Source: Candidatus Hydrogenedentota bacterium | GTDB lineage: Bacteria; Hydrogenedentota; Hydrogenedentia; Hydrogenedentales; SLHB01 | Length of the DNA: 64,000 bases | Assembly (NCBI GenBank): GCA_029552745.1 | Contig: JAKPDK010000120.1 | Coordinates: 19,832 to 83,831, forward strand | Direction: 5' to 3' | Part shown: positions 7,016 to 16,538 of the stretch, in pieces | How positions within the stretch are numbered: the stretch's first letter is position 1 | Layout of the letters: each line of letters opens with the position of its first letter | Notes under the pieces: model-generated | Database searches by the model: none | What the model was told of the DNA's origin: nothing | Seen by the model: the letters and a program-made list of their open reading frames with translations, nothing else | Translations under genes and position numbers: made by a program

Positions 7016-9916
7016 TTAGGCTAACGTCTTTGCGATCGTCTCGAGTCGATATGTCTCAATAATGTCGTGAACTTTAATATCCTCGAAATTCTCCAGTTTG
7101 ATACCGCACTCAAATCCCGCCGAAACAGATCGGGCATCGTCTTTCTCGCGGCGCAACGAAGCAATTCGTCCTTGATAAACCACAACGTCGTCTCGCACAA
7201 CGCGTGCCAATGAGCCGCGGGTTATTTCACCGTCTAACACGGCACAGCCGGCGATATTACCTAGCGCCGAAGACCGGAACACCTTCCGGATCTCAGCATG
7301 TCCGGTAATCACCTCTTTCGTTTCGGGGGCGAGCATGCCTTCGAGTGCTAACCGGATGTCTTCGAGCGCTTCGTAAATGATTTGATAAGTGCGAATATCA
7401 ACACCTTCTTCTTCGGCGCGCTTTTGTGCCCTCATATTCGCCGTGACATGGAATCCTATGATGACGGCATCGCTCGCACTTGCCAGCATGACGTCCGATT
7501 CGTTGATGCCGCCCACGCCGGAGTGCACAATGTGAATACGGACTTGGTCGCCCGCCAATTTCATAATACTGGATTGCAACACGTCAACGGAGCCCTGCAC
7601 ATCCGCCTTAATAATCATGTGAAGCTCCGGTTTCTCTCCCGCCATCACTCGGGCATGGAAATCTTCCAGGGAGATATGGCGTCGTGCTTGTCCTTCTTTT
7701 TGTTTGGCAATTGCTGCGCGTTTCTCGGCGATTGACCGAGCGAGGCGTTCATCTTCAACGACGACAAAGGTGTCGCCGGCATCGGGGGGTTCACTGAACC
7801 CCATAATTAAGACCGGCGTAGACGGACCTGCTTCGCGAATTCGGGCGCCTCGCGAGTTGAGCATTGACCGTACCCGACCGGAAGTGCGTCCTGCCAAAAA
7901 CACATCGCCCTCGCGTAACGTACCCGACTGAATCAGCACCCATGCCACCGGTCCCTGCCCTCGCGAGATCTCGGACTCGATCACGGTTCCTCGGGCGCGT
8001 TTTTTCGGATTGGCTTTGAGTTCCATGAGTTCCGCCTGGAGCACGAGAAGTTCCATCAATTCGTCTACACCTTCGCCGGTTTTCGCGGAGATGTTTTTCA
8101 TGATGGTCTTCCCGCCCCATTCCTCACTGACTAGATCGTATTTCACGAGTTCCTGGCGGATTCGGTCGGGCTGTGCCCCGGGCTTATCTATCTTGTTTAT
8201 TGCAACGACGATGGGAACCTCTGCAGCACGAGCATGGTCAATGGCTTCGACGGTTTGCGGCATAACGCCATCGTCCGCCGCCACGACGAGAATGACAATG
8301 TCCGTCACTTTTGCACCACGTGCGCGCATCTCAGTAAATGCTTCGTGCCCGGGCGTGTCTAAGAACACCACACGGTTCGAGCCCACTTGGACATCGTACG
8401 CGGCAATATGTTGTGTGATGCCGCCCACTTCTCCCGCCGCAACATTGGATTTGCGGATACGGTCTAGCAAGGTGGTCTTCCCATGGTCGACATGCCCCAT
8501 AACCGTCACTACCGGCGCACGTGGCTGTAGGTCGGCGGGATCATCGGGCTCCTCAGCCAACACTTCGTCTTCTTCGGGTATTGCCAGTTGCGGTTCATAG
8601 CCGAACTGTTCGGCAATCTTGCGAATCACATCGACGGACAACGTGGAATTCTTGGTGGCGAGGATTTCCAAGTCCATCAAACTTAAAATAATGTCGTTAA
8701 CGGGCACATCCATGGCCAATGCAAGTTGTTCTACCGTCATACCTTCTTCAATTTCCAGCGGGATCGGTGCATTCACGTCAATTTCTTCGACGCCTTCATC
8801 CTCGCCACCGCGTCCATAATGTTTTCTTCTGCGCCGTATGCCCGTGGGTCCCAAAGACCCTTGAATACTTCGTACCGTCGCTGCCGCTTCACGGCGAAGA
8901 GCTTCCTCCTGTCGAGCCTTTTCTGCTTTCTTTTGGCGTTTGCGCGCCGTTTTGCCGACACCGGGTTTTTGAGCCGTGGCGTTTTTTGCCGCCTTCGCGG
9001 CTTTAAGCTTCTGCTCGCGTTCGGCGGCTTTTCGTTTGACTTCAGCTACAACAGCCGGGTCGGGCTTGGCAAGAGGTTTCGCGGCAAGTCGTGCTTTGCG
9101 TTTTTCTTCTTCCTCTTGGCGTAACTCCGCCTCGACAAGAATACGAGAAACCTCTTCTTCCTCTTTTTCAACCGTCAGAGGCTTCTCGTCCACAATAACT
9201 TCATCCGGGGTAGTTACAAGCGTGCCGTCCGCACGGACAAGGCGAACCGCAGGCTCCCGATCCCCCGCAGCAATACCGATGGCTATCGGAGGCGCTTTCG
9301 GCTTTTGCGGTTCTGCGGGTTTCTTTGGTTTCTGTGCCGGCGGTGTAGGTGTGGGCTTCTTCTCGGCCTCTGCGGGCACCTTCGTCTCTTTTGGTGGTTC
9401 AACCTTTTGTTCGGTAGCCTTTTCTTCCACCGGTTGTTCCGGTTCGGGCGCAGGCCTTTCTGCCGGTAAGATCTCGGCTACAGAGGTTGGGGGAGGAGAC
9501 GGAGCGGTTTCAGTTGCTTGCTGAACCGCAGGTTCTTCGGTGATAGGCTCCGCGGCTTTTTTCCTTCGCGCCGTACGTTTAGGCTTCGCAGGAGCCTCCT
9601 TTGGTGTTGCAGTCTTTTTAGCGGTTTTTTCTTCTTCTGCTTTGACGGTTTTCTTCCGACGCCCCGCTGCGGCTTTTTTCACCGCGCTTTTCAGCCGTTC
9701 TGCGCGTTTCTGCTTTTGCTCGGCTTCTTTTAACTTTGCCGCGCGCACCTCGTCAGCTTTTGAGGGATTTTCGTCCACATCAATAAGCAGATCGATCTGC
9801 TCATCGGTGATCACCGAATCGACGCCTTCCACGTCAAACAGCATATAGCGAAGCTTTTCAACCGCTTCTTCTGCGGTCATATCAAGCCGCTTGGCTATGC
9901 TGGCGACCGTCTGCAT
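7016..9916 (-). CDS. infB: Translation initiation factor IF-2
   Basis: GTPase that brings initiator fMet-tRNA to the 30S subunit. The 966 residues comprise an N-terminal IF2_N-like helical segment (MQTVASIAKRLDMTAEEAVEKL), a long Lys/Ala/Pro/Glu low-complexity linker (about residues 75-340), a second IF2_N segment (about 390-440, TVEQLALAMDVPVNDII), the G domain with GHVDHGKTTLLD near residue 475, DTPGHEAF and NKIDKP, and the C-terminal domains ending YRLETIAKTLA. It follows nusA with a 109-nt gap, longer than other gaps of the operon, so an internal promoter is possible, but no convincing one was seen. Confidence 0.97.
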   Translation of the reverse strand: MQTVASIAKRLDMTAEEAVEKLRYMLFDVEGVDSVITDEQIDLLIDVDENPSKADEVRAAKLKEAEQKQKRAERLKSAVKKAAAGRRKKTVKAEEEKTAKKTATPKEAPAKPKRTARRKKAAEPITEEPAVQQATETAPSPPPTSVAEILPAERPAPEPEQPVEEKATEQKVEPPKETKVPAEAEKKPTPTPPAQKPKKPAEPQKPKAPPIAIGIAAGDREPAVRLVRADGTLVTTPDEVIVDEKPLTVEKEEEEVSRILVEAELRQEEEEKRKARLAAKPLAKPDPAVVAEVKRKAAEREQKLKAAKAAKNATAQKPGVGKTARKRQKKAEKARQEEALRREAAATVRSIQGSLGPTGIRRRRKHYGRGGEDEGVEEIDVNAPIPLEIEEGMTVEQLALAMDVPVNDIILSLMDLEILATKNSTLSVDVIRKIAEQFGYEPQLAIPEEDEVLAEEPDDPADLQPRAPVVTVMGHVDHGKTTLLDRIRKSNVAAGEVGGITQHIAAYDVQVGSNRVVFLDTPGHEAFTEMRARGAKVTDIVILVVAADDGVMPQTVEAIDHARAAEVPIVVAINKIDKPGAQPDRIRQELVKYDLVSEEWGGKTIMKNISAKTGEGVDELMELLVLQAELMELKANPKKRARGTVIESEISRGQGPVAWVLIQSGTLREGDVFLAGRTSGRVRSMLNSRGARIREAGPSTPVLIMGFSEPPDAGDTFVVVEDERLARSIAEKRAAIAKQKEGQARRHISLEDFHARVMAGEKPELHMIIKADVQGSVDVLQSSIMKLAGDQVRIHIVHSGVGGINESDVMLASASDAVIIGFHVTANMRAQKRAEEEGVDIRTYQIIYEALEDIRLALEGMLAPETKEVITGHAEIRKVFRSSALGNIAGCAVLDGEITRGSLARVVRDDVVVYQGRIASLRREKDDARSVSAGFECGIKLENFEDIKVHDIIETYRLETIAKTLA

Positions 9917-10025
9917 ACGTTCTCGAACTCCTCTCTATCCCTCAAGCAACAACTGGCAATACTAGTATATCACTGATAAAGATTCATTATCATTTCCACA
10001 GGTGGGAAAGACATAAACACGTTTG

Positions 10026-11195
10026 CTACGCGCCCGCGTCCGACTCCTTTTCCGGTTCACGAGCGCCCGGCTGCGATTCAGCATCCGCGACTTCCTGCAA
10101 TGATTCCGTTGGGTCTGATGCGGAAGATTCGTCGGGCGTGGCTTCTTCTGGAGCTTCGCGCCCCTCTGGAGTGGTATCGCCTCGAATATCGATATTCCAA
10201 CCCATCAGTTTTGAAGCAAGTCGGGCATTCTGTCCCCGCTTCCCAATAGCGAGAGACAACTGGTCGTGAGGCACTACTACCGAAATAGTACGTGTGGCTT
10301 CATCCACGTTGATCTGCACAATATCCGCAGGGTTCAAAGCATTGGCACACATCTCGACCGGATCGTCGCTCCAGCGGACAATGTCGATTTTTTCTCCGTT
10401 GAGCTCCTCTACCACGGCACGTACCCGCGCGCCCTTCATGCCCACGCAAGCGCCCACTGGGTCCACATTGGGGTCATTGGAAGCCACGGCAATTTTCGTG
10501 CGGCTGCCTGCCTCACGTGCAATCGACTTAATGACAACCGTGCCATCATAAATCTCAGGCACCTCCAAATCGAACAAAAGCCGCACCAGTTCCGCTGATG
10601 CGCGCGAAAGAATAATTTGTGGTCCTTTCGGGGTCTTTTCCACTTCCAAAAGATACGCCTGGATACGGTCTCCCGGTTTGAACGATTCGCGTGGGTTTTG
10701 TTCCCGGTGTGGCACGATCGCCTCCGCTTTTCCCAAGGAAACGATGATGTTTCCATGAGCAACACGCTTGACCACTCCGGTAATCAATTCCCCTTCGCGT
10801 TTCTTAAACTCTTCGTATACGTTTTCGCGCTCTGCATCCTTGATGCGCTGGATAATGACTTGTTTGGCCGTCTGCGCGGCTATCCGCCCAAAGTCTCGCG
10901 GTTCTGTGGGCACTTTTAACCGGTCACCCACCTGTGCGTCCGGGTTTAACTGGCGTGCCTCTTCTAACGAAATCTCCGTGACCGGATCGGATACGGGGTC
11001 TGCCACTTGACGCACCTGGAAAATCTTATAATTCAGCGTATTAGGATCCAACTCCGCGCGGATATCTGCCGAAGGCGGAAAACTCCTACGCGCAGCGCTC
11101 TCGATCGCACTACGAATGGCTTCTAAGAGCGCATCCCGATCGATGCTTTTCTCCGCTTGCAATTGTTGGAGAACCAGCTGTAAGTTGACGTCCAC
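10026..11195 (-). CDS. nusA: Transcription termination/antitermination factor NusA
   Basis: Binds RNA polymerase and modulates pausing, termination and antitermination. The N-terminal domain contains IRSAIESAARRSFPPSADIRAEL. The S1 domain follows near residues 130-200 (GELITGVVKRVAHGNIIVSLGKAEAIVP). The KH domains contain DPVGACVGMKGARVRAVVEELNGEKIDIVRW and LAIGKRGQNARLASKLMGWNIDI. The last ~45 residues are an acidic Ser/Glu/Pro tail, with no acidic-repeat domains of the E. coli type, giving 389 residues. It follows rimP by 26 nt. An upstream hairpin-terminator in the operon leader suggests autoregulation, as shown for nusA in B. subtilis. Confidence 0.96.
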   Translation of the reverse strand: MDVNLQLVLQQLQAEKSIDRDALLEAIRSAIESAARRSFPPSADIRAELDPNTLNYKIFQVRQVADPVSDPVTEISLEEARQLNPDAQVGDRLKVPTEPRDFGRIAAQTAKQVIIQRIKDAERENVYEEFKKREGELITGVVKRVAHGNIIVSLGKAEAIVPHREQNPRESFKPGDRIQAYLLEVEKTPKGPQIILSRASAELVRLLFDLEVPEIYDGTVVIKSIAREAGSRTKIAVASNDPNVDPVGACVGMKGARVRAVVEELNGEKIDIVRWSDDPVEMCANALNPADIVQINVDEATRTISVVVPHDQLSLAIGKRGQNARLASKLMGWNIDIRGDTTPEGREAPEEATPDESSASDPTESLQEVADAESQPGAREPEKESDAGA

Positions 11196-11221
11196 GCGTT
11201 ACTCCCTATTTATCCTTAAAC

Positions 11222-11671
11222 CTATCGGACTAAATTCGCTCGCTCTATGTTTTCGAGGTGAATCTCATATTCTGAACCGTCGCAATCGAGCACGATCCAA
11301 CCATCACGGTAGCTCTTCAGCTCGCCGCGAAAGTTCCGAACGCCTTGAACCGGTGCCACAGACTTCACGCGGACAAGCTGGCCAACAAAGCGCTCGAAGT
11401 CTTTTGGGCGCCTTAACGGCCGGTCGAATCCCGGCGACGATACCTCCAGAACGTAACTGGCACTAAACAAGTCCGTCGCATCCAACACCGGGCTCAGCAC
11501 TTGAGAAACCGCGGCGCAATCATCTACGGTCACACCGCCCGGCTTATCCACAAAGATGCGAAGGACACAGCGCCTTCCCGATCTGCCGAGCAACACCTCA
11601 ATCAGCTCGCATCCCAGCTCCGTGATGTGAGGCTCTATCTCGTTCCAAACCCGAAGCGCCATCTCGTCCAT
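11222..11671 (-). CDS. rimP: Ribosome maturation factor RimP
   Basis: Acts in assembly of the 30S subunit and opens this operon, as in most bacteria. The 149 residues show the family pattern: an N-terminal helix with ITELGCELIEVLLG, RIFVDKPGGVTVDDCAAVS, a central YVLEVSSPGFDRPL, and the C-terminal Sm-like barrel (VRVKSVAPVQGVRNFRGEL to EYEIHLENIERANLV). The ATG at 11671 has AAAGGAAG upstream at a suitable distance. Its leader carries the promoter and hairpin described separately. Confidence 0.95.
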   Translation of the reverse strand: MDEMALRVWNEIEPHITELGCELIEVLLGRSGRRCVLRIFVDKPGGVTVDDCAAVSQVLSPVLDATDLFSASYVLEVSSPGFDRPLRRPKDFERFVGQLVRVKSVAPVQGVRNFRGELKSYRDGWIVLDCDGSEYEIHLENIERANLVR

Positions 11672-11760
11672 TCGCGTCCGCTTCCTTTCGCGTCAGTCTG
11701 CCCGGCTGCGGTTTTTGGTCTATGCAAAACCGCCATGCCGTGTGACGACATCTGCGCACT

Positions 11761-11790
11761 ATAACAAAAAGAGTGGGCATTTACCCACTC
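11761..11790 (-). terminator. Leader terminator (possible attenuator) before rimP
   Basis: On the minus strand a GAGTGGG / CCCACTC stem with a six-base loop is followed at once by TTTTTGTTAT, a classical intrinsic terminator. It lies about 20 nt downstream of the predicted start of transcription and about 90 nt before rimP, so it stands in the path of the operon's own promoter, where an attenuator would be. Confidence 0.75.
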
Positions 11791-11816
11791 TCATGTGCAT
11801 GACGCCCAATTCTCAA

Positions 11817-11845
11817 AGTTTACCACAGAATGTCAGCGCTTGCAA
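11817..11845 (-). promoter_or_regulatory. Sigma-70-type promoter of the rimP-nusA-infB operon
   Basis: On the minus strand TTGCAA (11840-11845) is followed after exactly 17 bp by TAAACT (11817-11822), with a TG one base before the -10, the extended -10 pattern. Transcription would begin near 11810. No other gene lies between it and rimP. The stretch 11846-12067 behind it shows no gene or structure. Confidence 0.7.
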
Positions 11846-12067
11846 ACCACAAAAGATCTCGGAGCTTCCGAATTTTGTATCTGCCGCTCAACTTATTGTC
11901 ATCTATCAATTTACCGTGGATAGGTAGGTCGTTGTACAGTGCTGGTCGTCTGCGCTGCGGCGGATCATTTTGATTTCGTAGATTAGAGGCTGACGGTTAT
12001 TCTCGGGGAAAATGGGCGTGCAAGCCTTTTGCTTATAGCGAAGAGGCTATCCAAATCGGTCTTCTGC

Positions 12068-13027
12068 TTACGTCTTTCCTCTATTTTCCAGGGATATGGG
12101 ATTCTCTTCTGTCAGCCCGTGTGAGGCGCGCGCCACCAGGAATGTGCCTCCCAACAACAGGGCTGCCCCCACCCATTGGTGCAAGAGTAATTTCTCATTC
12201 GGCAGAATCACCAAAGAAAACAAGAACGTCGCTAGAGGGTTGATAAGGTTCATGCTGGAACAAAACGCTGACCCTAAATGACGTTGGGCATAATGAAAGC
12301 AGGGATGGGCAAGCGCAATTGGAAACATGCCCGACACAAACGCCAAACCGGCAGTGGGGGCGCCGGCGGAGATAAGTGTCTTCGGACTACCCATAAGCAG
12401 GCTTACTACGCCCAGCCCGACCGTCACGAAAATAGCCATAACCGTGAACATAGGCAACGGATGAACACCTAATGCGATGTGTCGTGCCCAGACGGTATAG
12501 ACCGCCCACAAAATAGCAGCCAGTATCAAGTACCCCGTACCCATGTCAAACTGGAACGTGAGGAGGTCACCGTCACGGCTTACCACCGCGGCAAGTCCTA
12601 CCAGGCTAAGCAACGTGCCGAAGAGATAAGAGGGATTCTTGATGACGGTTCGTTCCTCTCGAAACATGACATATCCCATTGGGATAACAAGTACGATACT
12701 CAATTTGCTTATGAGTTGCGCCACCGTTGCTGAGGATGTTTTTAAACAGCCCAAGGTCCAAAACGTCTGCAAGAACATTGTAATCAACGCAATTCCCCAT
12801 ACGCCCCGGGGGTTCCGTAAAATCTTAAGAAACTCCTGACGGTATCCCACTGAACAGATTACGGTCAGCACCACAGCCGCGCTCGCGTAGCGTATAAATG
12901 CTTGTGAGTATGGGTCATACGCATCACCGAGCCACCGGATGAACACGGGCGCCGAGCCCCAGCCGAAGATGGAAAGAATTAACGCCCAAAATGCGGCAAA
13001 TGTTTTTTTCGAAGTCTTGTCTGTCAT
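12068..13027 (-). CDS. EamA-family (DMT) permease
   Basis: Ten hydrophobic segments in two five-helix halves, the layout of EamA drug/metabolite transporters, integral inner-membrane proteins that export amino acids, sugars or other metabolites. The first half starts TFAAFWALILSIFGWGSAPVFIRWLG, the second TGYLILAAILWAVYTVWARHIA, and the typical AFCSSMNLINPLATFLFSLVILPNEKL lies near the end. Length 319 residues is normal. ATG at 13027 is taken; a GTG three codons earlier (13036) is possible, and both ribosome sites are weak. It is divergent from the radical SAM gene. Substrate unknown. Confidence 0.85.
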   Translation of the reverse strand: MTDKTSKKTFAAFWALILSIFGWGSAPVFIRWLGDAYDPYSQAFIRYASAAVVLTVICSVGYRQEFLKILRNPRGVWGIALITMFLQTFWTLGCLKTSSATVAQLISKLSIVLVIPMGYVMFREERTVIKNPSYLFGTLLSLVGLAAVVSRDGDLLTFQFDMGTGYLILAAILWAVYTVWARHIALGVHPLPMFTVMAIFVTVGLGVVSLLMGSPKTLISAGAPTAGLAFVSGMFPIALAHPCFHYAQRHLGSAFCSSMNLINPLATFLFSLVILPNEKLLLHQWVGAALLLGGTFLVARASHGLTEENPISLENRGKT

Positions 13028-13209
13028 TGTAGACACTATCCCAGGAGTTTCGTAGTTTAGAACTTAACAACAATCGAAACGCAATCCTATCACATTACAG
13101 GAATGAACGCCTTGACACAGTTCGTTTACAAGAATCGAAAAGGGTATAATTAGGTATCGTTAATTTCAAGCATTCACGCATAAAACGGCATCAGGATTGG
13201 TTCAAACAC

Positions 13210-14508
13210 ATGACACACCAAAATCAAGCCGCAGCGCCCGTTCTTTTCAATAAAGACCCCGAACGTTTAGTAACACGAAAACGTGTGATTACAAAAAGGG
13301 CGGTCATGTGGTTAGGCCAGACTTGCAATCAGCGGTGCTGGTTCTGTTATTTCATTGATGCGATATCCAATCCGCACAGCCCCGAACATGCCTTCATGAC
13401 ACTCGAGAAAGCCAAAGCTATCTGTCATGTTCTTCGAACCTTTTACGACAACACATCCATTGACATACAAGGGGGCGAACCCACCATTTTCCCCGGCATC
13501 TTAGACCTTGTTCACTATTGTCGGGAAATTGGTTTATATCCCACGCTGATCACAAACGGCATCGCGCTGGCAAAACCGGGAGTTTTGGAAAAATATAAGG
13601 AAGCGGGCATCCGAGATTTCTTGGTAAGCTTGCATGGGCTTCGCGAGATTCACGATGAGGTAGTTTGTAAAAAAGGCGCCTACGAAAAAATTGCTGCCGC
13701 CATTGACGGAATGCGCGAAGTGGGCATCCCGTTCCGATACAATTGCACCATGTCGAAGCCTGTTATTCCTATCCTACCGGAGATCGCCCAACATGCAATC
13801 GACCATGGAGCACGTGTGGTCAACTTTATCCATTTCAATCCATTCCGAGACCAGACAGGGAAAGTCACCCCCCAGGGTGTCGAGCGCTATAGAGTAATAA
13901 AGCCGCAGCTGACTGAAGCCGTCGATCTGTTAGAATCCCATGGGATCGAAGCCAACGTGCGATATTTGCCGCTGTGCATGGTGGAAGAACGCCACCGCAA
14001 GAATGTTTATAACTGGCAGCAGTTGTCCTACGATACGCACGAGTGGGACCTCGAAAGCTGGTTGTGGACCATGATGGGGCCCCAAATGACCCGCGAAGGT
14101 CATATATCGCCGCCGTTTCGATTGGGTCCTTGGGCGCGAGCCTTTGCATGCGGTGATTATCGGAAGAGTCGGCAACGTTACGAGCAAAACTCTGTTGTAG
14201 AAAAAGGTAAATACTACCTTCAGAGACGCATTGCCCGATTGACACAGGCCCTCGTAGGTAAAGAGACTCTTTTGCGACGGGAGGCAAAAATCCGGGTAAA
14301 GACCGATCTGCAGTATGTTCACGGGGCGCCCTGCCAAAAATGCGCCGCCCGAGACATATGTGACGGGTTTCACAAGGATTATGTGACGTTGTTTGGGTTT
14401 GAAGAAGCGAGCCCCATACAAGCTGCCACTCCCATTACCGATCCGCTGCACTATATCCAACATCAAGAAAAAATAGTGGAACCCGAGGACAGACACTGGG
14501 CATTGTAA
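13210..14508 (+). CDS. Radical SAM protein with C-terminal Cys cluster
   Basis: A 432-residue enzyme with the radical SAM cluster motif CNQRCWFC (Cys39, Cys43, Cys46), which binds a 4Fe-4S cluster and SAM. IDIQGGEPTIFPGI is the GGE-type motif, and the core barrel continues to about residue 260. Near the C-terminus CQKC-x5-C-x-G-x3-DY is a SPASM-like extra cluster site, as in enzymes that modify peptides or sugars. A central Trp-rich segment (HEWDLESWLWTMMG, about residues 280-293) is unusual. No precursor peptide gene or partner enzyme is adjacent. Product unknown. Confidence 0.85.
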   Translation: MTHQNQAAAPVLFNKDPERLVTRKRVITKRAVMWLGQTCNQRCWFCYFIDAISNPHSPEHAFMTLEKAKAICHVLRTFYDNTSIDIQGGEPTIFPGILDLVHYCREIGLYPTLITNGIALAKPGVLEKYKEAGIRDFLVSLHGLREIHDEVVCKKGAYEKIAAAIDGMREVGIPFRYNCTMSKPVIPILPEIAQHAIDHGARVVNFIHFNPFRDQTGKVTPQGVERYRVIKPQLTEAVDLLESHGIEANVRYLPLCMVEERHRKNVYNWQQLSYDTHEWDLESWLWTMMGPQMTREGHISPPFRLGPWARAFACGDYRKSRQRYEQNSVVEKGKYYLQRRIARLTQALVGKETLLRREAKIRVKTDLQYVHGAPCQKCAARDICDGFHKDYVTLFGFEEASPIQAATPITDPLHYIQHQEKIVEPEDRHWAL

Positions 14509-14919
14509 ATGCCGCCCTGTTCCCTTTCCGTTGGTTTCTAAATGGCACGGGGGGACGTTATGTCATTTTCAAGTGTCTGTTTCACCGGGTTCGTTATTTT
14601 TACTATCTTGCGCACAGATTTCCAAGCACATCCGGTCCCACGTCGAAAGAATAGATAGCGCACATTTTGATCCGACACGTATCTGGTGAAAAGTAGCATA
14701 GGTAATCAGGCGAGTCGTTTGGTTGCTATGAGATTGGGGAAATACGAAACATAAGTTCACGAACGTATCGCATTGCATCGAGGGGGTAGACCTGGGCATA
14801 TATGCTCGCTTGTCACCGCGAGGAGGCCGGCAGGCACGACGTGGCAATCCCCTGAGAAATTGGAAATAGCCCCGGGCTCTGCTTTACCCGTTGTCGTCTT
14901 GCGCTATGTCTCCCCGGTT

Positions 14920-15056
14920 GTCATTGCGAGGAGCCCTGAAAGGGCGACGTGGCAAACCCCTCGGGAATCCGGAGACGACCATGCCCTGGGGCCTCTTGCG
15001 CTACGCGGTTGAGGGGATTGCTTCGTCGCGTCGGGGACTCCGCTCCTCGCAATGAC
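14920..15056. repeat. Composite inverted repeat A (copy 2)
   Basis: Same ends as the copy at 2964, here with the ACGTGGCAA block on the left and GGGGATTGCTTCGTCGCGTCGGGGACTCCG on the right, so the element is inverted relative to copy 1. A fragment of another copy (GCGAGGAGG to GTGGCAATCCCCTG) lies at about 14818-14854, and a GTAGGGGCGA-type palindrome at about 15083-15107. The rest of 14509-15455 holds no recognisable gene. Confidence 0.8.
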
Positions 15057-15455
15057 AACCACAAATACGAGGATGAGACGGGCGAGGCATGCCTCGCCCT
15101 ACGACGCCGTCGTCAGACGGTTCAGCCCCCCCTGTCTCCCCCGCACGCGCGGGGATAATGTGGCGATTGCGCGGGGCGAGATAGGCGATCCGTCCATCCC
15201 CCGCATGCGGAGGGTTGCAAGGGGGGCATCTATCTTCTTCATGAAGTTTCCCCGCATAGCATCACAACTCTCTCTTCAATTCCAAATGGTCAAGAAATAC
15301 CAAAGGTATAGGGCAAATATATATGATTTCCTTTTGGATGTCCGTTTCGATACAATGAGGCTCCCCCTCCATAGGCCCGGGTTGATTTCCAAAGGGGATG
15401 GTGTTTGAATGATGGATTGAAACGTGGGCAAAAGTAGCTAAAGAAAGGGCAACAT

Positions 15456-16463
15456 ATGGCATTGCGAGTAGCGATTGTAGGTATGGGTGGCATCGGGAAT
15501 GTTCATGCGCGCTGTTACATGAACGATCCGTTAGCGGAGATCGTCGCGGTATGCGATATTATCAAAGAACGCGCCGACCGGGCAGCGGCAGCGTATAACT
15601 GTCCCGCTTTTTACACCGTCAAAGACATGCTTAAGAGCGGCATTCAGATTGACTGCGCGAGTATGTGTACCGCTGGTAAGGAAAATGGTGGCGACCATTA
15701 TACCCCCACAATGGAACTGCTTGGTGCGGGCATCCCTGTGCTGGGAGAGAAACCCATTTCCAATGAGCTTGACAAAGCGAAAAAGATGGTGGCGCTCGCC
15801 AAGAAAAAGAACCTGCGTTATGCGATCAATTTGAATCATCGGTTTACGCCGGCAGCACGCCGCGCAAAACAATGGATCAACGAAGGGCGCCTCGGTGAAC
15901 TCAATATGATCAACATGCGGATGTGGATCAATAACCCCAATGAAACCTCACCCCATTTTCATATTCGCGCACTGCATCCGCACTCGATTGATGTCATGCG
16001 TTATTTCTGCGGGGATGTCAAGGCGGTTCAGGCGTTTTTCAAACGGGGCTTAACGATGGACGGCAAACGCCGCGTGTGCTGGTCAAATGTCCAAGTCAAT
16101 ATGTTTTTCAAGAACGGCATCTTGGGACATCTGTGCGGCAGTTACGATGCAGGCGGTGGTTTTGGGCTGGAATCTTGCGAAGTAACCGGTAGTTTGGGGC
16201 GTTTCGTCATTCTCGAAGCATGCGAAGAATTGTATTTCTACAGTCGCAAGAATACCGAGACAGAGCATTACCATCATCTGGGAGGTATGACAAATTTCGG
16301 CGAGACCTTTGCCGACCGAATCCATGTATGGCTGGAGCAAAATGCCAAGAACGTGAAACCGGAAGAGATTGACGGCTCCGGTTGGGACGCTTACAAAGCG
16401 CAACAGATTATTGAAGCGGCAATCGAGTCTTGGGAAAAGAAGAAAATTGTGGAGATTCGCTAA
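15456..16463 (+). CDS. Gfo/Idh/MocA-family oxidoreductase
   Basis: NAD(P)-dependent sugar or inositol dehydrogenase fold. The N-terminal Rossmann motif GMGGIGNVHARCY lies at about residues 9-21, and the family signature with GEKPISNELDKAKKM at about 98-112. NLNHRFTPAARRAKQWI continues the catalytic region, with HPHSIDVMRYFCGD placing the active-site His in the C-terminal alpha/beta domain. Length 335 is normal. AAAGAAAGGG precedes the ATG. It heads a three-gene set with an isomerase/epimerase-like protein and a sulfatase-fold protein, gaps 75 and 51 nt, which suggests breakdown or conversion of an unusual, perhaps sulfated or phosphorylated, sugar. Substrate unknown. Confidence 0.9.
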   Translation: MALRVAIVGMGGIGNVHARCYMNDPLAEIVAVCDIIKERADRAAAAYNCPAFYTVKDMLKSGIQIDCASMCTAGKENGGDHYTPTMELLGAGIPVLGEKPISNELDKAKKMVALAKKKNLRYAINLNHRFTPAARRAKQWINEGRLGELNMINMRMWINNPNETSPHFHIRALHPHSIDVMRYFCGDVKAVQAFFKRGLTMDGKRRVCWSNVQVNMFFKNGILGHLCGSYDAGGGFGLESCEVTGSLGRFVILEACEELYFYSRKNTETEHYHHLGGMTNFGETFADRIHVWLEQNAKNVKPEEIDGSGWDAYKAQQIIEAAIESWEKKKIVEIR

Positions 16464-16538
16464 TTCTCAAGGCGCTACATACGGCGAAATGTACGGTCGA
16501 CAGATACGAACCGCCGATACGAGGAAAGTGAGGTCACG

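Noticed and set aside
13112..13150. TTGACA and TATAAT upstream of the radical SAM gene
   Set aside because: The hexamers are separated by 27 bp, too far for one promoter; TATAAT at 13145-13150 may still serve with a weak -35.
14569..14847. 92-codon minus-strand frame in the spacer after the radical SAM gene
   Set aside because: Begins inside a fragment of repeat A, has no ribosome site and no recognisable features.
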